NCBI RefSeq assembly: GCF_949628215.1 | Contig: NC_134277.1 | Location: 110,129,463 to 110,193,462 of the forward strand | Length of the DNA stretch: 64,000 nt | Reading direction: 5' to 3' | Source: Phalacrocorax aristotelis | Taxonomy: Eukaryota > Chordata > Aves > Suliformes > Phalacrocoracidae | In this document: positions 40,001-50,200 of the stretch, piece after piece | Layout: every line of letters begins with the position of its first letter | Position numbering within the stretch: the first letter of the stretch is position 1 | Translations under genes and position numbers: made by a program | Notes under the pieces: generated by a model | Seen by the model: only the letters and a program-made list of their open reading frames with translations | Told to the model about the DNA's origin: nothing | The model's database searches: none

Positions 40001-41029
40001 GGAGGTTACAGCACTTACAGACTGCCATAACAAACGGGCTGGTGTTCAATAGCCCGTTACTCCCACACCAAGAAAACAGCAGTGATCTATTTCCTGTGGC
40101 TTGTCAGCTGATCAGCAGTGACTTCCCGCGCAGCCTGCAGAGTCATCCCGGGCTCTGCAGCCCTCGAGGGAAGGTGGTAAGCTTACCTTTAAGAAGCACA
40201 GTAAAGGGGCTCACTAATAGGAAAAAGAATCGTTTGCTACTTTGCAGCCTGCACTGAAACTCTCACCCCACAATAACCAATGTAACCTCAGGCAGGTTGT
40301 CTTAAATTGATTTCATACCACGTACGAAGTTGATTAAAACCCTTCCTAAAACAATCCTAATCGGAGTTTAAATATAGCACAGGTGAGGATTTTTTTCATT
40401 AAAAACATGTACATAGCACATCGAAACGAAAAAAATAATCTTTTTTTCTGGTGCCAACCCGCAGGTACTGCAAATTTTGTAAGACGACATACGGCATTTT
40501 CATCTTGGAGCAAGAAGTATGTAGCTATAGCTGAGCACACACCCTTAGCTTGACAGGAGCAGAAAACAGAGGGGCTGAGGAGGGAGAAACTGACGGAAAC
40601 GGAACAGACCGTCTTAAGCTCTGCTGGAAACAGCTCTGGGAAGGACCCCTGCAAATCCCCCCGGACAACTTTCACTCAGCAAAATACCCGATACACACAC
40701 CCCGGGGCAGAGCAGGCGGCTGCCCAGCGCCTCTCCGCCTTGCCGCAGGCAAGCGCCCACGGACGACCCCCGGGCAGGGGCGGGGAGAGAGACCAAAGCG
40801 CCCCGGCCCTCCCGCCCCACAGGGGAAGGAGGGAGACAAGCCCCTGCCCGCACCCCACAGACGCCCATGGTGCCCAGGCCCCAAGAAGCGGCCCACTCCG
40901 GGGTGCCCCGCCGGGCCAGCGCCCCCTCAAGCCCACCGAGGGCACAGGAAAGCCGCTTACCATGAGCAGAGTGTAGCCTTTGAAGTCGGAGCCGGCGGAA
41001 CCCCCGCCACGGTCGCAAGGAACAAACAT
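33944..41029 (-). CDS. PSMG2: PSMG2, proteasome assembly chaperone 2 (PAC2)
   Basis: PAC2 pairs with PAC1 (PSMG1) and acts as a scaffold for the alpha ring of the 20S proteasome, preventing off-pathway alpha-ring dimers. Seven coding exons on the minus strand: 40961-41029, 39141-39312, 38285-38343, 37280-37398, 35784-35957, 34452-34572, 33944-34030. All have AG/GT borders and keep frame, giving 801 nt or 266 aa; the human protein is 264 aa. The protein starts MFVPC, includes NNPYAT, CARVVLLSSSHAYQR and IPGGGITK, and ends GLPPALF. Introns contain simple repeats but no recognised mobile element. The gene is head to head with CEP76 (182 bp between start codons). It is complete, with no sign of damage. 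Confidence 0.97.
34452..34572 (-). CDS. PSMG2: PSMG2 exon 6
   Basis: 121 nt, acceptor TTGCAG, donor GTAAGT. It contains CSKGIQMAVLLKF, EGDNIPDAF and the helix NEWLQLIK. Confidence 0.95.
34671..34768. repeat. Facing (AAAC)n and (GTT)n simple repeats in PSMG2 intron
   Basis: AAAC tetramers at 34,671-34,710 are followed by a T/GTT-rich tract at 34,731-34,768. The two are roughly complementary and about 20 bases apart, so a transcript of either strand could fold into an imperfect hairpin. Confidence 0.7.
35784..35957 (-). CDS. PSMG2: PSMG2 exon 5
   Basis: 174 nt, acceptor CCTAG, donor GTGAGT. It encodes TPLRYLLTP, the NWKEMEK helix and IPGGGITKLLF, matching the middle of vertebrate PAC2. Confidence 0.95.
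37280..37398 (-). CDS. PSMG2: PSMG2 exon 4
   Basis: 119 nt, donor GTAAGT. It encodes LLSWVKSSKCARVVLLSSSH followed by AYQRDDEQLL, the best conserved part of PAC2. The acceptor (ATAAAG) has a purine-rich lead, but position and frame are unambiguous. Confidence 0.94.
38285..38343 (-). CDS. PSMG2: PSMG2 exon 3
   Basis: 59 nt, acceptor TTGTAG, donor GTATGT. It encodes VYSLPSKKLVVLQIRSPFIK, matching PAC2 in sequence and length. Confidence 0.94.
39141..39312 (-). CDS. PSMG2: PSMG2 exon 2
   Basis: 172 nt, acceptor CTTCAG, donor GTGGGT. It encodes PAVSVGNVGQLATDLVIST, then YFYTDCLVPMVGNNPYAT, the conserved N-terminal PAC2 core. Confidence 0.96.
40961..41029 (-). CDS. PSMG2: PSMG2 exon 1 with start codon
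   Basis: 69 nt from ATG (41,027-41,029) to donor GTAAGC. It encodes MFVPC, a Gly-rich linker and FKGYTLLM, as in vertebrate PAC2. It lies inside the GC-rich shared promoter; long open frames on both strands here reflect GC content only. Confidence 0.95.
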
Positions 41030-41211
41030 GCCGGCCGGAGAAGGCGGCAAAGACGAGCGGAGCGCCTCTCTCCTCAGCGGGACGGGGGGCGGGACGGGGG
41101 GCGGGAGGCGCCCGCCCCGCCCTGCGCCCGTTGGAAAGGCGGCTGGGGGCGGGGCCCCACCCGCTCCTCCCGGGGCGGGAAGCGCGGCGGCTGCTCCCCT
41201 GCGCGGCCGCC

Positions 41212-41274
41212 ATGTCCTTGCCACCGGAGAAAGCCTCCGAGCTGAAGCAGATCATCCACCAGCAGCTGCTCAAG
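41212..41274 (+). CDS. CEP76: CEP76 exon 1 with start codon
   Basis: 21 codons beginning [13 protein letters not shown]. The context GCCGCCATGT is a good Kozak match. The donor GTGGGG is weak but matches the family junction before MDVHG. Confidence 0.95.
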
Positions 41275-44200
41275 GTGGGGGCATCTCGGCAGTGGAGATA
41301 GGGGAAACCCTGGAGGGAAGGGGAAAGGGAAAGGGGGGGGCCTGGCCGGGCTGGGCTTTGCTGCTTCCCATGTCGGTGGTGCAGCCCCCATCGCCAGCCG
41401 TGCCCGCTGAGGCGGCGGCAGGGCACGCAGCCTGACCGCTCCCTTGCCCTGCTTTGTTTTTCCTACTTGAGATGGTTTCCAGGCGCCGTTTTGCCTTACT
41501 GGCCGTTACGCCCCCCTCGCAAGAGGCCTTTTCCTCGCCGCCTCCTACCGCCCCCGCTCCTCGCCTCATCCCGTTTCCCTGCGCTACGGAGAGGGGAGCC
41601 GAGCCCCCCGCCGCCCCCTTCCCGCCCGGTTGCTGCTCCCTCACTCTGCGTGGCTGCCCCGGTCGGGGCAGGGAGAGGACAGCAGCGGGGTCAGCACCCC
41701 GAGGCTGGGGCGCTTTTTTTTTTCTTGCTGCTTTTTGAGTGACGTTCTTGGGCAGGGTCTTGGATTGATGGGGGAATAAATACCAATACTTTAACTCACC
41801 TGTCGTAAAGTATTTCAGGTCCCAGCGGCTGTGGCCTTAACATCCCTCCATCCCTCCATCCCTCCTGAAACAGCTTTACACAAATCCACGCAGTTTTGTA
41901 GCTAAGGTGAAGGACAGAAATTCTCTGACTTCATTTAAGCATAGGGGAAGTTTGCAGTGGAGTTTTCCTACTTTTGTGCCTTACCTATGAGTATATAAAG
42001 GTGTACTTTTCCCCTTAAAAAATAAGAAACTATTATCCTAAGTCTGAATTTTGAGGGAGACAAGAAATTAAAACAGTGACCATTTTATAATTGATGGATT
42101 TGCAGACCTCTTTGTAAGGAGGGAAGTTCAAGGCAGGGGATGCTGTTAAGAGCAGTGAAAATGCTCAGGTTTAGTGTGCTCATGATTTCTTTTTAACTGG
42201 TAGAGCTGCTTTGGTGAGATAGTGACTCATTTGATTAATTCTGAAAGGGTTAGTATTTTGGTGTAGTTATTTCTGTGTTCCTAGAAGAATAGTTTTAGTC
42301 TTAGAGAGTGACTCTTTAGTCATAGCTGCTACCATTTAAAGAGCTTGTATTTGTAACATATAGTGGATTTTCTTTCAGATGGATGTCCATGGCAGGATAA
42401 AAGAAGTTCTTGCTGAGACAATACGTGAAGAGCTAGCACCTGAGCATCAGCAGTTATCCACAGAAGACCTGATAAAAGCCTTAAGGCAACGAGGAATCAT
42501 TGATGATGTTATGAAGGAACTTAAATTTGTAACTGTAAGTAGCTTTTGAAGCGTGAAACTATTTTTGTTTATTCCTCATACAGACTTGGTGTTTTGACAA
42601 AGTGAAAACTTGCTACGTCTAAAGGTTTGTAATGGCTTTACTGATTTGTGACACACTAAGAGCAAACAGCTTAATGCATACGCCAAAATTGGTTTAATGA
42701 TGATACTGCTTTGAAAGTATTTGTTCAGTTTCATTACATCTCAAGTACTAGAAGGGAGCATATCTGAGGAACAGCATTCAGCTGAAATGGAGGCTTCTTT
42801 AATTTTTAGAAGGCTGCGGTAAGAGCATTGTCACATCTCTTGATGCCTTAAAAAGTCTTAATTGTAATTCCAGGATGCGAATGAAAAGGAGAGGACTTCA
42901 GCTCCAAAACCATCAACACATTTTGTTGACAGAGAACCACCAGTTTTGAAAAAAAGTATGTTGCTTGTTCATTTTAGTATTTGGATCATAGTTTTGAGAG
43001 AAATTTGAAGTCTAGGATTTTTGAACTCTGAATTAGTAATCCAGTATGAACCGGCATAAAGGTGGATATTTTTCCTCATCTGCAGGAAGTAAATTTATGT
43101 AAGCAGCAGAAATTAGTGTTGCATAAAATGTGACTCTTAATAATTTCATTTATTTTACATTAAGATAACTTCCGTATATTTTAAACTCACTTTCTCCTGA
43201 GCACTTGTTTCAAAAAAGTTTATTTTTCTAGACTCCTGTTAGTTAACTGATATTTAACATGCTTCCTAAGATCTGTTTGCAGTCTCTTTATTTTCATTGC
43301 TACGCTTTACAGCTAACATTGACCCAACACGGAGGTATCTTTACCTTCAGGTTTTGGGTGGAAAAGCTTTTCTGGAACATCTTCAGGAACCGGAGCCTCT
43401 GCCTGGCCAAGTCTGTTCTACCTTCACTCTGTGTTTACATTTTCGAAATCAGCGATTCCGTTCTAAACCTGTGCCCTGTGCCTGTGAGCCGGATTTTCAT
43501 GATGGTTTTTTACTTGAAGTACACAAGGATAGCCTAGGTAAGGAATATTGTGGGTTTAAAGCTGGTGCTGTTGGGTTTTTTTCTGACTTCAGAGTTATTG
43601 TGAAATATGTTTGATATTATTTAGTGCCTTGCTTTCCTATTTTTTATCATGTTTTCCTAAGGAAACTGGTGACTGTATTAGGTTATGCCACTTGTAGATC
43701 TTTCTCTACTCTTGCCTCTTCTTTTCCTTCTTCTCCACTCTAAAATAACTTTTGAATTTGACCAACTTTATCCATAACTGACAGTGAGATAATAGTCTCA
43801 GAGATGACAAGAGGTCCTAAGGTCGCTGTGATTTGCATTAACTTTGTGCTCACAAGTGAAGAAGGGAAATGTAAATTTGTTGTCATACAGAAGGAAGAAC
43901 ATCAGCATGAGTTCAGTTTGCCTACTAGCTGGCAAACACCTGCAGAAGAGTCAGTTGTCCACAGGCTGTATTAACTGTTCTTCTGTTGGTAGCCAGGGAA
44001 CATGGTAGGAGCTAAATATGTTATGAAAAGACTTCTGGTTATTGTCTGAATCCTGTAGAAACCCAGGGTAGCTTATGGAGTATCAGGGAACAGAAAGCCA
44101 GAGTAATTGCAGTTGGAATTGGCAAAGGGAATGAATATGCCACAAATTCAAAGGAAGGCACACTTTGTTAATTCTGCTGCTCATGGAGTGGTTTATATCA

Positions 44201-47200
44201 CAGGGTCAAGCTTAACTACAGGAAAGTTGTCTCCTAGATAGTGATGTAAGTTGACCTGACACATTCCAACTTATTAAAAGAATATTTTAAAGTTTCTTTT
44301 ACTTAATGGTGCTTTACCCTTTATTTTCTTGAATGCTAATTCTGTTTTAATTTTTGTGCAGTTGAACCAGTTACATTGGAGTACTCAGCTATAGGATTAT
44401 TTTTATTTTCTCTATAAATTAAGTGTAATCTTTCTGTAGCTCTGTCCTAAACTGAGTTTGATTGTAAGATGAGATCATTGCTTATGCTTCTGGACGTGAG
44501 ATTTTTCTTAAAATGCAATGTATGCACTGAATGTAAATGCATACTTTTTAACTTTTGAGGAGGACTTGGGATGATAATATTCTTGTTATCTTATCTTGGC
44601 TTAATAATGGCAGGTGATGGAAGTAAAATGGTGGATGCAACCACTATGTTATCTATATGTGATCCAGTACATATGGTTCTGATCAAAACGGACACATTTG
44701 GTGAGACAACACTAGTAGCATCCTATTTCATGGAGTGGCGATCTGTCTTGGCTGCTGAGAATGGCATAACAAATGTTGCTGTTGAACTCCTGGGTGTAGG
44801 TAAGGATAAATAATAAGGCTGTAATGATGACTTAAAACATTGGGTACTGAGCTTGCTTATAAGCTTAAAGGCATATTTGTGTTGTAGTTTGATTTTAGTT
44901 CAACCCCTAAGTTACTATAAGGTATCCTTAGAAAATATGTAGAAGACTAACAGTCGGATGTTTCTGTTATCAAAATACTTGTTGTGGTTTAGCGTCAGCT
45001 CAGCCCCACACAGTCGCTCGCTCACTCCCCCACCGGTAGATGGGGGAGAGAATCAGAAGGGTAACGCTCATGGGTTGGGATAAGAACAGTTTAATAATTA
45101 AAATTAAAAGAAACAACAGTAGAAATGCAATGTAAAGGAGAACAACGAGAGGCGCAAAGCCCCGGGGGAGGGGGGAGGGAAGGGGAGAGGGGGAACGAAC
45201 CGCCGGAACAAACCGCACGCGCCGCAGCCGCTCGCCGCCCGCCGACCCGACGCCGCGCCGCCCCCCCGCGCTGCCACTGCCCGCCCTCAATATATTGGCC
45301 GTGGTGTCACGTGGTATGGAATGAACCTGCCATTGGCCAGTTGGGGTCAGCTGCCCCCGCCATGGCCCTGCCCCTCCCAGCCCCCCCTGCCACGCCACGC
45401 GGCAGAGCGCGGGAAGCTGGAAAGGTAGCCGACCCCCACAGTGAGGAGAATTAACCCCTTCTCAGCCAAAACCAGCACATTCTCCACCCCTTATTCCATA
45501 CCATTTACACCATGCCCAGGTCCCATATGATGCAATACAACCGTACCAACCACCACCCCTCCCCTTCCCATCCTTTAACATAATACACAGACATCATTCC
45601 CTTAGTTCATGGATCTTCCCTGTAAAATGTCCATTAAAATGTCCATTGAGTTCACCCAGTCCATGACTCTGGGCTCCATCTGTTGTATCAGTCTTTCCGG
45701 GTGGGAGAGATGGTGTGTGGCGTTGGGTTGCTGCATACCGAGTCAGTCATCGTTCCATCACTGCTGCACGGCTTGTTTCATAGTTGATCTTCCATGGGTT
45801 GGGAGGCTCGTACTCTGATACCATTGATACAACACAGAGGTGACACACAGTATTATATAGCAGTTCACATTATGCCATTCAGTTCATTGACTGTTTTCAC
45901 CCAAAATCAAATCCCCTTGAGGCACACATCGGATTTCTCCATCCTCCCGCATCACCCACCAAGTGCACCCAGGTCCTCGAGCAAAAGCAATTCACGAATG
46001 GGTTTGCCTTTGCCGGAGGCAGGAAGAACCCAGACTGTTTTGCCCAGCATACTTTTTGTGTGCACTACAGGGACTCTATCCCCTTCCACAGTACGTAGGA
46101 TTTCTGACTGGGCAGGGCCAGCTCGGTTGGCAGATCCCCTCGTGTTGACTAACCACGTGGCTTTTGCTAAATGTGTATCCCAGTGCTTGAATGTTCCACC
46201 CCGCATTGCTCTCAGTGTAGTTTTTACCAGTCCATTGTACCGTTCAATTTTCCCAGAGGCTGGTACGTGATAGGGGATGTGATACACCCACTCAATGCCA
46301 TGCTCTTTGGCCCAGGTGTCTATGAGGCTATTTCAGAAATGAGTCCCGTTGTCTGACTCAATTCTCTCTGGGGAGCCGTGTCGCCACAGGACTTGTTTCT
46401 CAAGACCCAGGATAGTGTTCCGGGCAGTGGCGTGGGGGACAGGATATGTTTCCAGCCAGCCAGTCGTTGTTTCTACCGTTGTAAGCACATGGCGCTTGCC
46501 TTGGCGGGTCTGTGGGAGTGTGATATAGTCAATTTGCCAGGCCTCCCCATATTTATATTTCAGCCATCGTCCCCCATACCACAGAGGCTTTACCCGCTTC
46601 GCTTGCTTGATTGCAGCGCATGTGTCACATTCGTGGATAACCTGTGCAATAATATCCGTGGTCAAGTCCACCCCTCGATCACGAGCCCACCTGTATGTTG
46701 CATCTCTCCCTTGATGGCCTGAGGTGTCATGGGCCCACCGAGCTAGAAATAGTTCACCCTTATGCTGCCAGTCCAGATCCACCTGAGCCACTTCAATCTT
46801 GGCAGCCCGATCTACCTGCTGGTTGTTTCGATGTTCTCCAGTGGCCCGACTCTTGGGGACGTGAGCATCCACATGCCGTACCTTTACAACCAGTTTCTCT
46901 ACCCGGGCAGCAATATCTTGCCACAATGTGGCAGCCCAGATGGGTTTGCCTCTGCGCTGCCAGTTGCTTTGCTTCCATTGCTGCAGCCAGCTCCACAAGG
47001 CATTTGCCACCATCCAGGAGTCAGTACAGAGATAGAGCACTGGCCACTTTTCCCGTTCAGCGATGTCTAAGGCCAGCTGGATGGCCTTTACCTCTGCAAA
47101 CTGGCTCGATTCACCTTCTCCTTCAGCAGTTTCTGCTACTTGTCGTGTAGGACTCCATACAGCAGCCTTCCATCTCCGGTGCTTTCCCACAAGGCGACAG

Positions 47201-50200
47201 GACCCATCAGTGAACAGGGCATATTGCTTCTCATCTTCTGGCAGTGTGTTATACAGTGGGGCTTCTTCAGCACGTGTCACCTCCTCCTCTGGTGATAATC
47301 CAAAATCTTTGCCTTCTGGCCAGTCCATAATCACTTCCAAGATTCCTGGGCGACTGGGGTTTCCTACTCGAGCCCGCTGGGTGATCAGTGCAACCCATTT
47401 ACTCCACGTAGCATCAGTTGCATGGTGTGTAGAGGGAATGTTTCCTTTGAACATCCAGCCCAGCACTGGCAGTCGGGGTGACAGGAGCAACTGTGCTTCA
47501 GCACCAACCACTTCTGAAGCAGCTCGAACCCCTTCATATGCTGCCAATATCTCTTTTTCAGTTGGAGTATAGCGGGCTTCAGACCCTCTGTATCCTCGAC
47601 TCCAAAACCCTAGGGGTCGACCCCGGGTCTCCCCAGGTGCTTTCTGCCAGAGGCTCCAGGTAGGGCCATTCTCCCCGGCTGCAGTGTAGAGCACATTTTT
47701 TACATCTTGTCCTGCCCGGACTGGCCCAAGAGCTACTGCATGGACTATTTCTCGTTTAATCTGTTCAAAGGCTTGTCGTTGCTCAGGGCCCCATTTGAAA
47801 TCATTCTTTTTCCGGGTCACTTGATAGAGAGGGCTCACGATCAGACTGTAATTTGGAATATGCATTCTCCAAAAACCCACAACGCCCAAGAAAGCTTGTG
47901 TTTCCTTTTTGCTAGTTGGTGGAGACATGGCTGCTATTTTGTTGATCACATCCATTGGAATCTGACGACGACCATCTTGCCATTTGATTCCTAAGAACTG
48001 GATTTCTCGTGCAGGTCCCTTCACCTTACTTTGTTTTATGGCAAAACCAGCCTTCAGAAGGATTTGGACTATTTTCTCACCTTTCTCAAAAACTTCTTCC
48101 GCTGTGTTGCCCCACACAATGATGTCAGCAATGTATTGAAGGTGTTCTGGAGCTTCTCCCTGTTCCAGTACAGTCTGAATCAGTCCATGGCAAATGGTAG
48201 GACTGTGTTTCCACCCCTGGGGCAGTCGATTCCAGGTGTACTGGACGCCCCTCCATGTGAAAGCAAACTGTGGCCTGCACTCTGCTGCCAGAGGGATTGA
48301 GAAGAATGCATTAGCAATATCAATTGTGGCATACCACTTGGCCACCTTTGACTCCAGTTCATATTGAAGTTCTAGCATGTCTGGCACAGCCTCACTCAAC
48401 GGTGGAGTGACTTCATTCAGGCCACGATAGTCTACTGTTAGTCTCCACTCTCCATTAGACTTCCGCACTGGCCATATGGGACTGTTAAAGGGTGAGTGGG
48501 TCTTACTGATGACTCCTTGGCTCCTCAGTTGGTGAATGAGTTTATGGATGGGGATCAGAGTGTCTCTGTTGGTGCGATATTGCGGCCGGTGCACTGTTGT
48601 GGTGGCGATTGGCACCTGTTGTTCTTTGACCTTCAGCAACCCCACCACAGAAGGGTCCTTTGAGAGACCGGGCAAGGTAGACAGCTGTTCAGTTTCCTCC
48701 TTCTCCAAGGCAGCTACACCAAAAGCCCACTTGTAACCTTTTGGGTCCTTGAAATACCCTCTCCTGAGGTAGTCTATGCCAAGGATGCACGGAGCCTCTG
48801 GGCCAGTCACAATGGGGTGCTTCTGCCACTCATTGCCAGTTAGGCTCACTTCGGCCTCCAATACAGTTAGCTCTTGGGATCCCCCTGTCACTCCAGCAAT
48901 GCTGATGGGTTCTGCCCCTATATAGTTTGATGGCATTAAGGTGCACTGTGCGCCGGTGTCCACTAAAGCTTTATACTCCTGTGGGTCGGACGTGCCAGGC
49001 CATCGGATCCACACAGTCCAGTAAGCCCGGTTATCCCTTTCCTCCACCCTGCTGGAGGCAGGGCCCCTCTAGTCCTGATCATGGCAGTCACAACTCACTT
49101 CCTGTAAATGTCAATCAGGAGTCCCTCTATTACACTTAGAAATAAAATCTGTGCTTCTACTCCTCTGTCTGAGGACTTGCTCGCTGGAAACTGGAGCAGC
49201 AGCTTTCCTGGAAGAGCCTCCCTGAGTGACTGTTCTTCCTTGCAGTTCATTTACTCGTGCCTGTAGGGTCGAAGTAGGCTTGCCATCCCACCTCATCATG
49301 TCCTCTCCGTGGTCACGCAGGTAGAACCATAGGGTGGCCCGTGGTGTGTATCCCCTTCTTTGAGCCAAAGGACGCTTATTCCTAACAGCTGAGACACTGC
49401 TCTGTCGAGGTGGGGAGTAGGACAGATCTTCTTTGAGTTGCTGGACCTCTTGGGATAGTATCTCCACAGCAGAGACAAGCGAGGAAGAGATATTTGTGTC
49501 GTAATCCCGGAGTCTATCTATCACCTCTGCCACCGTTGGTGTCTCGTCATCTTTCCAGGACATCACTGCCAATGAGTTTGCATGCGAAGATGGTGCGCTC
49601 CGTACAAACTTCCGCCACATGGGTCGTGTGCACTCGGCTTCATCTGGATCTTTGGATGACCGTTGATCGTCTAGGTCACCATAAATCACCTCAAACACAG
49701 CTAATTCCCTCAGATACTGGATGCCTTTCTCCATAGTTGTCCATTTTCCTGGACGATATGTAACATCTTCTTTAAAGGGATACCTTTCCTTCACTCCAGA
49801 CAGGAGTCGCCTCCAGAGGCTGAGGGCTTGTGGTTTTTTTCCAATTGCTTTGTCAACGCCCCCTTCCCCAGAAAGGGATCCCAATTGTTTGGCTTCTTTT
49901 CCCTCTAGTTCCAGGCTACTGGCCCCATTATCCCAGCATCGGAGCAGCCAGGTGACAATGTGCTCACCTGAATGACAGCTGAAATCTTTTCGCATATCTC
50001 GCAACTCGCTCAAGGACAGGGATCGGGCGGTCTCTATTTCATTTATGACTTCTTCCTCCTCTCCTCGTGATGGCCCTGCTTTTTCATCATCCCGTTCTAA
50101 ACTAGTTGATGTCCGCTTCCAATATTTCCTCTTGTGTATTGGGGCAACTGATACTGGTACGGGTTGATTCTCTGAGACAGCTCCAGTGAGTGGCTGCAGT

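Larger units (their letters stand above)
40680..41740. promoter_or_regulatory. CpG-island-like bidirectional promoter of PSMG2 and CEP76
   Basis: A GC-rich, CpG-dense block covers the first exons of both genes. Only 182 bp (41,030-41,211) separate the two divergent start codons. That gap holds several GC boxes (GGGCGGG at about 41,087-41,105, CCGCCCC at about 41,112, GGGGCGGGG at about 41,147) and an E2F-like GCGGGAA at 41,175-41,181. No TATA box is obvious, as expected for a housekeeping divergent promoter. Binding is inferred, not shown. Confidence 0.85.

Noticed and set aside
40550-41742. Several overlapping open frames of 74 to 270 codons on both strands
   Set aside because: They lie in the GC-rich promoter, where stop codons are rare. 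They conflict with the well-supported first exons of PSMG2 and CEP76 and have low-complexity Pro/Arg/Gly composition.
45125-45454. Open frames inside the LTRs (also at 51,005-51,486)
   Set aside because: They arise from GC-rich LTR sequence, differ between the two LTRs because of the pentamer length, and contain no domain.
46378-49139. Plus-strand open frames of 60 to 169 codons
   Set aside because: They are antisense shadows of the minus-strand pol frame, which shows ordered protease, RT, RNase H and integrase motifs.
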